From Celeribacter marinus (GTDB lineage: Bacteria; Pseudomonadota; Alphaproteobacteria; Rhodobacterales; Rhodobacteraceae): DNA of 64,000 bases. The position numbers and the translations under genes are program-made. Under the pieces are notes generated by a model. It worked only from the letters and a program-made list of their open reading frames with translations, did not search any database and was not told where the DNA came from. Shown piece after piece: positions 27,264 to 36,933 of the stretch. Location: positions 1,068,932 through 1,132,931 of the forward strand of contig NZ_CP012023.1 of the NCBI RefSeq assembly GCF_001308265.1. The letters run 5' to 3'. The stretch's first letter is position 1; each line of letters opens with the position of its first letter.

Positions 27264-28145
27264 ATGACTACATTTATGCCCGCCGTTCTCAATTTTCCCG
27301 ATGTCTCGCCCGTCTTGTTCGAGATTAGCATCGGGGCGTTTCATTTCGCCCTCCATTGGTATGCTCTCGCGTATATCGCGGGGATCATTGTGGGATGGTG
27401 GCTTGTCACCCGCGCACTGGCCGCCGCGCGGTTGTGGCCACGCGACACCGCGCCGATGAGCCGCGAGACTGTTGATGACCTGCTCACATGGCTCATTCTG
27501 GGCGTCATTGTGGGCGGGCGACTGGGCTATGTGCTTTTTTACAAGCCGGGTTATTATCTGGCCAATGTGATTGAAATCCCGATGATCTGGCAGGGTGGCA
27601 TGTCGTTTCACGGCGGCTTTTTGGGAGTTGTCGTGGCCGCGTTCATCTACGCAGGGCGTCACAACATTGATCGGTTGAGCTTGGCTGATACGCTGGCTAT
27701 GGCCACGCCTGTCGGCTTAATGCTCGGGCGTATGGCCAATTTTGTAAATGCCGAACTATGGGGGCGTCCATCCACCGCCCCGTGGGCCGTTATTTTCCCG
27801 GGCGATGAGGCACAGGCATGCGAAAATGTCGGCACATTGTGCGCCCGTCATCCCTCACAGCTCTACGAAGCGGGCCTTGAGGGCTTAATTCTTGGATCAC
27901 TGATTTTGCTACTCGTGTGGCGGTTCGATGCGCTCAAGCGGCGCGGCTTGATTGCGGGTCTGTTCTTTGCGGGCTACGGCCTATCGCGCTTTGTCGTCGA
28001 GTTCTTTCGACAAGCGGATGCGCAATTCATTACGCCCGAAAACCCGATGGGCACTGTGGTGCTTCACATGTCGATGGGACAACTTTTGTCGCTGCCGATG
28101 ATCGGGTTTGGCCTTTTGCTTATGGTGAGGGCGCGCCGCGCATGA
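27264..28145 (+). CDS. lgt: Prolipoprotein diacylglyceryl transferase
   Basis: Inner-membrane enzyme that transfers diacylglycerol from phosphatidylglycerol to the lipobox cysteine of prolipoproteins. 293 residues with about seven transmembrane segments. HWYALAYIAGIIVGWWL, GGRLGYVLFY, GGMSFHGGFLGV and the Lgt signature GRMANFVNAELWGRPS are present. The ATG at 27264 is taken; another is four codons later. The stop overlaps the next gene (ATGA), forming the operon lgt-midA-pgeF. Lipoproteins such as the M48 protein at 11.8 kb would be substrates. Confidence 0.96.
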   Translation: MTTFMPAVLNFPDVSPVLFEISIGAFHFALHWYALAYIAGIIVGWWLVTRALAAARLWPRDTAPMSRETVDDLLTWLILGVIVGGRLGYVLFYKPGYYLANVIEIPMIWQGGMSFHGGFLGVVVAAFIYAGRHNIDRLSLADTLAMATPVGLMLGRMANFVNAELWGRPSTAPWAVIFPGDEAQACENVGTLCARHPSQLYEAGLEGLILGSLILLLVWRFDALKRRGLIAGLFFAGYGLSRFVVEFFRQADAQFITPENPMGTVVLHMSMGQLLSLPMIGFGLLLMVRARRA

Positions 28146-29212
28146 CGCAGCTGGCGGACATCCTCGCACGGCGCATCGCCAAAACGGGACCGATGTCATT
28201 GATGGAGTTTATGGCGGAGTGTTTGCTTCACCCGCAGCACGGTTATTACACCACCCGCGATCCCTTTGGCACCGGCGGGGATTTTATCACTGCCCCCGAA
28301 ATCAGCCAAATGTTTGGTGAACTGTTGGGGCTATGTTTGGCCCAATCATGGATGGATCAAGGATGCCCGACACCGTTTACCTTGGCAGAAATCGGGCCAG
28401 GGCGCGGAACGTTGATGGCGGATGTGCTACGCGCCACCAAAGCCGTTCCAAATATGCATGCCGCGATGCAGGTGCATCTTATTGAGGCATCCCCGACCCT
28501 TAGGGCCGTGCAGCGCGACACGCTGACAGGGGTTGATGTGACTTGGATCGATGAGGCGGCATCCCTGCCCGCGCACCCCCTTTGGCTTGTGGCCAACGAG
28601 TTTTTTGACGCCTTGCCGATCCGCCAGTTTACTCGCGACGCACAAGGATGGCGTGAGACACAGGTTGCACTCGCGGGTGAGGCGCTAACGCTTGGCCTGT
28701 CATCACCCGCCCCTATTGCGGCGCTCGATCACAGATTGGCGGATACCAAAACGGGCGATGTGGTCGAGATATGCCCCGCAGCCCATCCTATTGTGACTGA
28801 AATTGCCGCACGCATCACCACGAACGGCGGTGCAGCGATTTTCATCGATTACGGCGACTGGCGCTCCTTGGGCGATACATTTCAGGCGTTGAAGGCGCAC
28901 AAAAGCGTTGATCCCCTTGCGCAGCCCGGGCTGGCCGATCTCACCGCACATGTGGATTTCGAGGCCCTTGCACGCGCGGCGCAAACCGTGGGCGCGGCTG
29001 TGTCAGGAATGGTGTCCCAAGGGGAATTGCTTGGGCGGCTTGGCATCGCACACCGCGCTCACTCATTGGCGCAGAACCTCGCGGATGACGCCCTCACCGC
29101 GCATATCAAAGCATTTGAGCGGTTGACCTCGCCCTCAGAAATGGGAACCCTGTTCAAAGCCATCGCGATTGCACCCACGCCCTCCCTCTTACCACCAGGA
29201 TTTGCACAATGA
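28142..29212 (+). CDS. SAM-dependent methyltransferase, MidA/NDUFAF7 family
   Basis: 356 residues of the DUF185 family whose mitochondrial member (NDUFAF7) methylates an arginine of a complex I subunit during assembly. Conserved segments: RDPFGTGGDFITAPEISQMFGE (quoted in parts: DPFGTGGDFIT, PEISQMFGE), LAEIGPGRGTLMADVLR for the cofactor loop, ANEFFDALPIRQF and IFIDYGDW. A complex I role in this bacterium is inference. It is coupled on both sides by four-base ATGA overlaps, with lgt before and pgeF after. Confidence 0.93.
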   Translation: MTQLADILARRIAKTGPMSLMEFMAECLLHPQHGYYTTRDPFGTGGDFITAPEISQMFGELLGLCLAQSWMDQGCPTPFTLAEIGPGRGTLMADVLRATKAVPNMHAAMQVHLIEASPTLRAVQRDTLTGVDVTWIDEAASLPAHPLWLVANEFFDALPIRQFTRDAQGWRETQVALAGEALTLGLSSPAPIAALDHRLADTKTGDVVEICPAAHPIVTEIAARITTNGGAAIFIDYGDWRSLGDTFQALKAHKSVDPLAQPGLADLTAHVDFEALARAAQTVGAAVSGMVSQGELLGRLGIAHRAHSLAQNLADDALTAHIKAFERLTSPSEMGTLFKAIAIAPTPSLLPPGFAQ

Positions 29213-29967
29213 GCCTAGAGATCATTCGATCAGACCTCCTTGAGGGTGTTGAACACGGGTTTTTCACCCGCAAAGGTGGCGCATCCTCTGGTGTGTTCGA
29301 GGGGTTGAATTGCGGCTTTGGCTCATCCGATCAAAACGACATCGTGGCAATCAACCGCGCGCGCGTGGCGGCGGCGATGGATGTCACGCCCGACGCCCTA
29401 TGCTCCGTTTTTCAGATCCATTCGGCGGATGTTGTCAGCGTGAGCGGCCCACAAACGGGTAGCGCACCGAAAGCAGACGCTCTTGTCACCGCGACCAAAG
29501 GCCTTGCCCTTGTGATCCTCACCGCCGATTGCCAGCCCGTTTTGTTTGCCGACCGTGACAACGGCGTGATCGGCGCGGCACATGCGGGATGGCGCGGCGC
29601 CTTGGACGGCATATTGGACCGTACGGTCGCGGCCATGGTCGATTTGGGTGCCAAGCGCGAGCGCATCACGGCCGTTATCGGCCCATGCATCTCGCAGCGC
29701 GCCTACGAAGTCGGGCCCGAGTTTTTCGATACTTTCATCACGGCTGGCGACGAGAACGCACGGTTCTTTGCCAATGGCGAAGATGATCGCTACCTGTTCG
29801 ACCTTCCGGCATTTGGATTGCACAAACTTCGCGAGGCCGGTGTGGGGGCGCATGAATGGACGCGCCATTGTACCTATCACGACCCCAAGCGATTCTATTC
29901 GTATCGCCGCTGCGTCCACCGCAAAGAGGCCGACTACGGGCGCTTGCTTTCGACTATTCGGTTGTAA
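29209..29967 (+). CDS. pgeF: Peptidoglycan editing factor PgeF (YfiH/DUF152)
   Basis: 252 residues of the multicopper-oxidase-like YfiH family. The metal/active-site residues are visible in HGFFTRKGGASSG, LTADCQPVLFAD and AAHAGWRGALDG, with the later IGPCISQRAYEVG. In E. coli PgeF removes wrongly incorporated L-serine-containing muropeptide precursors. Overlaps the methyltransferase gene by four bases and closes the operon; lgt and pgeF are both envelope genes. Confidence 0.94.
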   Translation: MSLEIIRSDLLEGVEHGFFTRKGGASSGVFEGLNCGFGSSDQNDIVAINRARVAAAMDVTPDALCSVFQIHSADVVSVSGPQTGSAPKADALVTATKGLALVILTADCQPVLFADRDNGVIGAAHAGWRGALDGILDRTVAAMVDLGAKRERITAVIGPCISQRAYEVGPEFFDTFITAGDENARFFANGEDDRYLFDLPAFGLHKLREAGVGAHEWTRHCTYHDPKRFYSYRRCVHRKEADYGRLLSTIRL

Positions 29968-30199
29968 AATCTAGCGCCGTTTCGCCACATTTGCGCCAGA
30001 AACAGTCCGGCTCATTTACCCATGATTGTTCACGAAACAGCATATAAGCCTTATTTTATTGGTGCATTTTCACCAGTGTTTGATTTTTAACATTTTTCAA
30101 AAATTCGCACGTATTGCCAAATTTCGGCCCAAAGCGCTGCGCATACTGACCTCAACACAACAATGAGTGACCCCAAGCGGTCCGAAAGAAGAGGCAGAT

Positions 30200-30349
30200 A
30201 TGACCAAGACCAACGAACACCCCCGCTGGATGCAATCCATCATCGAAGAAGCGCAGAAAAAGGGCGTCACCTTGCCGTGGCACCGCGACCTGCGCGCCGT
30301 TAAGCGCGCGGCAGAATCACAAGGCACGCCGCGCGCCGCCAACGCGTGA
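30200..30349 (+). CDS. Small conserved hypothetical protein (49 residues)
   Basis: Starts at the ATG at 30200 behind GAGG (spacing 6) and ends before a strong hairpin. The sequence MTKTNEHPRWMQSIIEEA then KGVTLPWHRD and a basic/alanine tail resembles short proteins I recall from other Rhodobacterales. It is probably helical and cytoplasmic; no function is known. The own ribosome site, own terminator and AT-rich 230-base upstream region argue that it is a real transcription unit. Confidence 0.7.
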   Translation: MTKTNEHPRWMQSIIEEAQKKGVTLPWHRDLRAVKRAAESQGTPRAANA

Positions 30350-30427
30350 TCCAACGATTCGCAATTTGAAATTCTCCCGTCCGACCTGTTGAAGACCTCC
30401 CATTCACACACAGATCGGAAACAATGC

Positions 30428-30460
30428 AGGGGCGGCACCGTAGGATTGGTGCCGCCCTTG
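30428..30460 (+). terminator. Intrinsic terminator after the 49-residue ORF
   Basis: GGGCGGCACC and GGTGCCGCCC form a perfect 10-bp stem around GTAGGATT, followed by TTGTGTG. The T-run is weak. Confidence 0.7.
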
Positions 30461-30560
30461 TGTGTAATTAACATTATATTTTGACAATAAGGGCATTTGT
30501 CTGCGACCGTTGATCCTATCACAACTCGGTGGGGGCCGTACGTGATCGTAGGAGCGACTT

Positions 30561-31394
30561 ATGCCGCAACCGCTTGCCCGACAGTCTGCCGCCGCGCAGA
30601 CGCGTCACACATCCCCGTCCCGTCAAATGTCTTTTGACGCAAACCGCCCCGTGTCGCCCGCATGGACGGTTCGCAGAAAACCCGCAGCGGCGCGACCCGC
30701 GCACGCGTTGCGCAGGTTTGATGTGATGTGGCTCGCTCAGAACGGCGATGTGATGGACGACACTGTGGCGGCCCCTGCGCTCCCTGCCTTTGAAGCGGCG
30801 TTTAGTGCGTTCGGTCGAGGTGCGTTAATTCAAACACCGCATGGGCTAACCGCTGTCGAGGATCTACTCCCCGGCGATATGATCGTGACCGCAGACGGTG
30901 ATACGCTGCCTATCATGTGGGTTGGCTCTGTCGAGCTTGATCATAAGGGACGGCGTGCCGATGGCGCATCCCCCGAAAAACTGTACCGGATTACTGGCGA
31001 TGCGCTTGGGTACGGCCATCCGAGTCATGATTTGATGTTGGGCGCGGGTGCGCGGTATTTACTGCGTGCCGAAGCATTGAAATCCTATCTGGGCACCGCG
31101 CATGCCCTCGCGCCTATTTCCGCAATGGCAGACGGGCTGTCGATGATTGAGATCACGCCGATTTCGGCGGTGCGTTGCTATCACATTTGCCTGCCACAAC
31201 ACCGATTGATCCGCGTCAACGGTATCGAATGTGAGACGTATCACCCAGGAATTGCCGCCAGCAGCCAATTCCAAGGCGAGATGAGAGAGCATTTCATGTC
31301 TTTGTTCCCACATTTGGAGAACCTTGGCGATTTCGGAGCCATGTCTCATCCCCGTCTGACCCCCACGGATTTAATCGAGATCGGGTTGCTCTAA
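30561..31394 (+). CDS. Hint-domain protein lacking the catalytic cysteine
   Basis: 277 residues. After about 85 low-complexity N-terminal residues a Hint (hedgehog/intein) module begins: GRGALIQTPHGLTAVEDLLP then GDMIVTADGDTLPIMWVGS, as in the many Hint_2 proteins of Rhodobacterales, which normally open with C-F-x-x-G-T. Here the corresponding position reads FSAFGRGAL, so the nucleophilic cysteine needed for self-cleavage is absent. Later HDLMLGAGARYLL and YHICLPQHRLIRVNG match the second half. Autoprocessing is unlikely; the role is unknown. Single gene with its own terminator. Confidence 0.82.
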   Translation: MPQPLARQSAAAQTRHTSPSRQMSFDANRPVSPAWTVRRKPAAARPAHALRRFDVMWLAQNGDVMDDTVAAPALPAFEAAFSAFGRGALIQTPHGLTAVEDLLPGDMIVTADGDTLPIMWVGSVELDHKGRRADGASPEKLYRITGDALGYGHPSHDLMLGAGARYLLRAEALKSYLGTAHALAPISAMADGLSMIEITPISAVRCYHICLPQHRLIRVNGIECETYHPGIAASSQFQGEMREHFMSLFPHLENLGDFGAMSHPRLTPTDLIEIGLL

Positions 31395-31416
31395 CGCCGC
31401 ACGCCGTTAAAACGAC

Positions 31417-31446
31417 AAAACCGCGCCTCACAGCGCGGTTTTTTGT
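31417..31446. terminator. Terminator between the Hint gene and the lrp-like gene
   Basis: AACCGCGC and GCGCGGTT pair around CTCACA; TTTTTT follows on the plus strand and TTTT on the minus strand, so it can serve both convergent genes. Confidence 0.88.
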
Positions 31447-31474
31447 ATTTGGGGCAACCAATGGGACGTCCTAA

Positions 31475-31975
31475 TCAGGCTTTTTGTGCCAAACGCGCCT
31501 CAAGGACATCGAACGGAACACCCGGCTCGGATTTGGCCCCACGGATCACGAGTGAGGTTTTGACGCTTTCCACATTTGGCGTCGACAACAATTCACCGGT
31601 CAAAAAGCTTTGGAAGGTCGACAGATCGGGCGCGATACATTTGAGGATGAAATCCACCTCGCCATTGAGCATATGACATTCGCGCACAAGCGGCCATTCG
31701 CGGCACTTATCCTCAAAACGGACTAAATCCACCTCGGCTTGGCTTTGCAACCCGACCATCGCGAACACCTGCACCTCGAACGACAGTGCGCGTGCGTCCA
31801 CAACGGCATGATAGCCTTTGATATATCCGCCCTCTTCGAGCGTGCGCACACGGCGCAAGCATGGTGGCGCGGATATGCCAACGCGTTTTGCCAACTCGAC
31901 GTTGGTCATGCGCCCGTCCGCTTGCAGTTCCGCAAGGATTTTGCGATCAATCTCATCGAGCTTATGGGCGGGCAT
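31475..31975 (-). CDS. Lrp/AsnC family transcriptional regulator
   Basis: 166 residues. The N-terminal AsnC helix-turn-helix (LDEIDRKILAELQADGRMTN, VELAKRVGIS, CLRRVRTLEEGGYI) is followed by the ligand-sensing RAM domain (GYHAVVDARAL ... GEVDFILKCIAPD). Such regulators bind amino acids and form octamers. The ATG at 31975 has GGAG at spacing 6; the TTG at 31999 is a poorer alternative. It is divergent from trxB across an AT-rich spacer, and may control itself and trxB; this is inference. Confidence 0.93.
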   Translation of the reverse strand: MPAHKLDEIDRKILAELQADGRMTNVELAKRVGISAPPCLRRVRTLEEGGYIKGYHAVVDARALSFEVQVFAMVGLQSQAEVDLVRFEDKCREWPLVRECHMLNGEVDFILKCIAPDLSTFQSFLTGELLSTPNVESVKTSLVIRGAKSEPGVPFDVLEARLAQKA

Positions 31976-32075
31976 ATCCGTCTCCGACGTCGTGGCCAAT
32001 CATGTGTGTCATCATGGCATTATTTACGAAAAATGTGCGTGAATGCGTCATTGCGCAATTATCTTTCGCATTTAG

Positions 32076-33164
<1,089 letters not shown>

Positions 33165-33193
33165 GCGCATCACGCGCAAAACGATAAATTCAG

Positions 33194-33219
33194 AGAGGCG
33201 GGCATTGTCCCGCCTTTCC
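33194..33219 (+). terminator. Intrinsic terminator after trxB
   Basis: AGGCGGG and CCCGCCT pair around CATTGT, followed by TT; modest T-run. Confidence 0.65.
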
Positions 33220-33399
33220 CTACGTTTGGGGGCGCGTTTGTCCGCCCAAAGCGCCAAAATGTGGGAATTGCGCCTCATTTCCGACATCTCCCTTTGGCAT
33301 ATATTGCTTTGTTTGATGCCGTTGCGTTAAGGCAGCGCAAACCAGCCCACGATCCGGGTTGAACCATTCGAATTTGATGCCGTCTGAAAGGCCATTTGT

Positions 33400-35112
33400 A
33401 TGTACCAAAACCTTGCCCCCATCCCCGAACTTTTTGTGTCCTATGAAAGCGCGCAAAAGCTCAAAGTCGAAGCCGCCGATCTGATCAGTTGGGATCTGAG
33501 CCCGCGTCAAATCTGCGACCTAGAGTTGTTGATGAACGGCGGGTTTGCGCCACTCAAGGGTTTTTTGAGCGAAGCTGACTATGATGGTGTGGTCGACAAC
33601 ATGCGCACCACCGATGGCACGCTATGGCCGATGCCCATCACGCTCGATGTGTCCGAGGCTTTTGCCGAAGGGTTGAAAGAGGGGCAAGATATTGCGCTGC
33701 GCGACCAAGAGGGCGTCATTCTCGCCACTATGACCGTTACAGACAATTGGGTGCCGAACAAAGCCAAAGAAGCCGAAAAGGTGTTTGGCGCGGATGACGA
33801 GGCGCACCCTGCGGTCAACTACCTGCACAACACGGCGGGCAAGGTCTACCTTGGTGGGCCGATTACGGGCCTGCAACAACCTGTCCACTATGATTTTCGC
33901 GGCTCACGCGACACACCGAACGAATTGCGCGCCTATTTTCGCAAACTCGGCTGGCGTCGCGTTGTGGCATTCCAAACCCGCAACCCGCTGCACCGTGCTC
34001 ACCAAGAATTGACATTCCGCGCCGCGAAAGAGGCGCAGGCCAACTTGTTGATCCACCCTGTTGTGGGCATGACCAAACCGGGGGATGTAGATCACTTCAC
34101 TCGCGTGCGGTGCTACGAGGCGGTCCTCGACAAATATCCTGCGGCCACCACCACAATGTCTTTGTTGCCGCTCGCTATGCGTATGGCGGGTCCACGTGAA
34201 GCGGTTTGGCACGGTTTGATCCGCGCCAACTACGGCTGCACCCACTTTATCGTCGGTCGCGACCACGCAGGCCCGGGTGCCAACTCGGCCGGTGAAGATT
34301 TCTATGGCCCCTATGATGCACAGGACTTGTTCCGCGAGCACCAAGAGGAAATGGGCATCGAGATGGTCGATTTCAAACACATGGTCTATGTGCAAGAGCG
34401 CGCCCAGTATGAGCCAAATGACGAGATCGAAGACCGTGAAAACGTGACAATCTTGAACATATCCGGCACCGAATTGCGCCGCCGTTTGTCTGAGGGTCTG
34501 GAAATTCCGGAATGGTTTTCGTTCCCAGAAGTCGTAAAGGAACTGCGCAAGACCAAGCCGCCACGCTCCAAACAAGGCTTTACGGTGTTCTTCACCGGCT
34601 TTTCCGGCTCCGGCAAATCAACCATCGCCAACGCATTGATGGTCAAGCTGATGGAAATGGGCGGGCGCCCTGTTACGCTGCTTGATGGTGATATCGTGCG
34701 TAAAAACCTATCGTCCGAGCTTGGCTTTTCCAAAGAGCATCGTGATCTCAACATCCGCCGTATTGGCTATGTCGCCTCCGAGATCACAAAGAACGCAGGC
34801 ATCGCTATTTGTGCGCCCATTGCGCCCTATGCCACGACGCGCCGCGCAGTGCGCGAAGACGTCGAACAGTTCGGAGCCTTTGTCGAAGTTCACGTCGCAA
34901 CGGATATCGAAGAGTGCGAGAAACGCGACCGCAAAGGTCTCTACAAACTCGCGCGCGAAGGTAAGATCAAGGAATTCACAGGGATTTCAGACCCCTATGA
35001 TATTCCCGCAAATCCCGAGCTGCGCGTTGAGACCATCGGCCACGATGTCGATAACTGCGCGCATCAAGTGATTTTGAAACTTGAAAGCCTCGGCCTGATT
35101 TCCGCGCACTAA
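33400..35112 (+). CDS. Bifunctional sulfate adenylyltransferase / adenylylsulfate kinase
   Basis: 570 residues joining two steps of sulfate activation: ATP plus sulfate to APS (residues 1 to about 385), then APS to PAPS (about 390-570). The Sat part has QTRNPLHRAH at 192-201 and VGRDHAGPG; the APS kinase part has the P-loop GFSGSGKS near 400-407, LDGDIVRKNLSSELGFS, and GIAICAPIAPY. This is the homomeric Sat type rather than CysDN. The serine in SGSGKST and FFTGFSGSG context show an active kinase. Single gene with its own terminator; relevant to cysteine or sulfolipid supply. Confidence 0.96.
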   Translation: MYQNLAPIPELFVSYESAQKLKVEAADLISWDLSPRQICDLELLMNGGFAPLKGFLSEADYDGVVDNMRTTDGTLWPMPITLDVSEAFAEGLKEGQDIALRDQEGVILATMTVTDNWVPNKAKEAEKVFGADDEAHPAVNYLHNTAGKVYLGGPITGLQQPVHYDFRGSRDTPNELRAYFRKLGWRRVVAFQTRNPLHRAHQELTFRAAKEAQANLLIHPVVGMTKPGDVDHFTRVRCYEAVLDKYPAATTTMSLLPLAMRMAGPREAVWHGLIRANYGCTHFIVGRDHAGPGANSAGEDFYGPYDAQDLFREHQEEMGIEMVDFKHMVYVQERAQYEPNDEIEDRENVTILNISGTELRRRLSEGLEIPEWFSFPEVVKELRKTKPPRSKQGFTVFFTGFSGSGKSTIANALMVKLMEMGGRPVTLLDGDIVRKNLSSELGFSKEHRDLNIRRIGYVASEITKNAGIAICAPIAPYATTRRAVREDVEQFGAFVEVHVATDIEECEKRDRKGLYKLAREGKIKEFTGISDPYDIPANPELRVETIGHDVDNCAHQVILKLESLGLISAH

Positions 35113-35135
35113 CGCGCGATCAATCCCTAAACATT

Positions 35136-35167
35136 AAAAGCCCCGCTCAAGTGAGCGGGGCTTTTTC
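35136..35167. terminator. Terminator between the Sat-APSK gene and the rhodanese gene
   Basis: AAGCCCCGCTCA pairs with TGAGCGGGGCTT, followed by TTT on the plus strand and TTTT on the minus strand; probably serves both convergent genes. Confidence 0.92.
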
Positions 35168-35191
35168 ATTCGCATAGTTTGTAGCGGAGCG

Positions 35192-35617
35192 TCACTGCGG
35201 CTTGTAACCCGCTGTTTCAAGCCATCCTGTAAACCCTGTTTGCATCACCACAACGTTGTCCATCCCCGCCACGCGCAGCGCAAACGTGGCCTGAGCGGAC
35301 AAAGATCCCGTGTTGCAAAACAAAATCACTTTTTTATCGGTCGGGATTTCATCCATGCGGTCAAGCACTTCGCGCCACTCAATGTTAATCGCGGTTGGTA
35401 TCGTGGCGGTGTCAAATTGCTCCGCATCGCGTGTGTCGATAAACTGAACAGACGGCCAGACGTCTTGGGTAATTTGTTGCGGCAATATGATGCCGCTTTC
35501 ATAGTCTTGGAACATCAAATATTCCTGCATCGCCTCCACAGCCGCCTCTTGTGCAAAGGCGGCGGGCGCGCATGTCACGCTTAGGGCGGTCAAAAGACCA
35601 AAAATTGTGTGCTTCAA
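35192..35617 (-). CDS. Periplasmic rhodanese-like protein (TTG start)
   Basis: 141 residues. I place the start at a TTG (35617) because GGGAGG lies 7 bases before it and the protein then begins exactly with a signal peptide (KHTIFGLLTALSV...AAFAQ). The mature protein is one rhodanese domain: VQFIDTRDAEQFDTA, the active cysteine in VILFCNTGSLSAQ, and GFTGWLETAG. The longer ATG-started frame (35680) would bury the signal peptide. A role in periplasmic sulfur transfer is inference. Confidence 0.88.
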   Translation of the reverse strand: MKHTIFGLLTALSVTCAPAAFAQEAAVEAMQEYLMFQDYESGIILPQQITQDVWPSVQFIDTRDAEQFDTATIPTAINIEWREVLDRMDEIPTDKKVILFCNTGSLSAQATFALRVAGMDNVVVMQTGFTGWLETAGYKPQ

Positions 35618-35796
35618 TGGAGATCCTCCCACGATCAATGGGCAAAACTGCATGCCCCAACGAGGGGGCACACTACACACATATTCTTTTAAGTCTATAT
35701 GAACCCTAGCCGCATTCGATCCAATAGCCCGTCCTTGAGTGCGAACAGATAATAGATCGCAAGCGGCGTGTTTTGTGATCTTCGCGGATGATCCGG

Positions 35797-36024
35797 CTAG
35801 TGAACGCTCACAGGCGCATAATCGTGCTCACGCGCCAGCGCGAAGGCCAGAGGCTTATTGGCCACAAGCGCAAGGCGTTGACCATCCGCGTCATGGACCG
35901 AGAACAAGTGTTCAAGCCCGTCCACGTGTTCGCGGACATCATCGGGCAACTCGCTAACGGCAACTTCGCGCACATAAACGATTTTTCCGCCATCTCCAAA
36001 GATGTTGGGATAGGATGTTTTCAT
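35797..36024 (-). CDS. DUF1150 family protein
   Basis: 75 residues matching the alphaproteobacterial DUF1150 family: IVYVREVAVSELPDDV, LFSVHDADGQRLALVANK and FALAREHDYAPVSVH. It starts 3 bases after the hsp20 stop, so it is made from the heat-shock transcript. The association with small heat-shock proteins suggests a proteostasis role, but no function is known. Confidence 0.88.
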   Translation of the reverse strand: MKTSYPNIFGDGGKIVYVREVAVSELPDDVREHVDGLEHLFSVHDADGQRLALVANKPLAFALAREHDYAPVSVH

Positions 36025-36027
36025 GGT

Positions 36028-36441
36028 TTACCCCTTTTTGATCTCAATGGTTTGGACAACGCTTTCTGGCTCGCACCGCGTCAAATCGACATGCAACAAG
36101 CCGTTCTCCATGTGCGCACCGGCAACATCGACACCGTCAGCCAGCACAAACGAGCGTTGAAATTGTCGCGCAGCAATGCCGCGATGAAGGAACACGCGCG
36201 CATCAGCTTCGTCACTTTGGCGTCCGCGCACCATCAGTTGACGGTCCTCGACCGTAATCGCAAGATCTTCCTCGGCAAAGCCCGCCACCGCGAGCGTGAT
36301 ACGAAACGCATTATCGGTTGTTTGTTCGATATTATAGGGAGGGTAGCCCCCTGTATCCGCTTTGGCTGTGCGTTCAACAAGCCGCTCGAGCTGATCAAAT
36401 CCCAGTAAAAACGGATGAGTGGCAAAGGTCACTTTGGTCAT
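36028..36441 (-). CDS. Small heat shock protein, Hsp20/IbpA family
   Basis: 137 residues. The alpha-crystallin domain is clear: PPYNIEQTTDNAFRITLAVAGF (quoted as PPYNIEQTTDN and FRITLAVAGF), LMVRGRQ, FLHRGIAARQFQRSFVLADG and GLLHVDLTR. It holds unfolded proteins for refolding by other chaperones. The start at 36441 has AAAGGG at spacing 7. It heads an operon with DUF1150 and has a heat-shock-type promoter at 36511-36538. Confidence 0.95.
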   Translation of the reverse strand: MTKVTFATHPFLLGFDQLERLVERTAKADTGGYPPYNIEQTTDNAFRITLAVAGFAEEDLAITVEDRQLMVRGRQSDEADARVFLHRGIAARQFQRSFVLADGVDVAGAHMENGLLHVDLTRCEPESVVQTIEIKKG

Positions 36442-36510
36442 AAACACGCCCTTTCTCTAGAAGCGACAGTGCAGCATTCGGCCCCGCATTCGGCGACCGT
36501 CTCCCCAACA

Positions 36511-36538
36511 ATATGGGAAGCTTTGCAGGTGCTTCAAG
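36511..36538 (-). promoter_or_regulatory. RpoH (sigma-32)-type promoter for hsp20
   Basis: On the minus strand CTTGAA (36533-36538) and CCCATAT (36511-36517) are separated by 15 bases, matching the heat-shock consensus CTTGAA-N13-17-CCCCATNT. It is about 70 bases ahead of the hsp20 start. Confidence 0.75.
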
Positions 36539-36631
36539 AGAGATATGTCCTGATCGCTTGTAAAGCTTTGAGATTTAGGGATTCGGGACTATATTCGCAC
36601 CTCAAAGAATAATGCGCCAAGAAAGCCGAAC

Positions 36632-36850
36632 ATGAACATGTCCTCCCGAATGGAACACATCGAAGTCCTACGTGTAGAGATGGAGGTGCTCAAACGCGAA
36701 CACCGCGATCTCGATGAGGCGATCCATGCCATGCAAACACAGGGCCATTTGGATGCTCTTCGGCTGCAACGCCTCAAAAAACACAAACTGGCGCTCAAAG
36801 ACCAGATTGCAGCGCTCTATGATCGCATCAACCCCGACATCATTGCATAA
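36632..36850 (+). CDS. YdcH/DUF465 family protein
   Basis: 72 residues, one helical hairpin: [22 protein letters not shown] (in parts: [12 protein letters not shown]) and [20 protein letters not shown], the DUF465 signature. Short coiled-coil proteins of this kind are widespread in proteobacteria with no assigned function. The ATG at 36632 or the one two codons later is the start. It precedes purE in the same direction by 80 bases. Confidence 0.85.
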   Translation: MNMSSRMEHIEVLRVEMEVLKREHRDLDEAIHAMQTQGHLDALRLQRLKKHKLALKDQIAALYDRINPDIIA

Positions 36851-36933
36851 GCGATTACCACTTCGGTTGGCGTTGCCACCATCCCGCAAGCCGTTATAGT
36901 GCACTCTCTTTCAGGCCTAGCGGGGATAACACA

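Noticed and set aside
30481..30509. Promoter TTGACA ahead of the Hint gene
   Set aside because: The -35 match is perfect but the bases 17 downstream (CGACCG) are not a -10, and the next candidate is 28 bases away.
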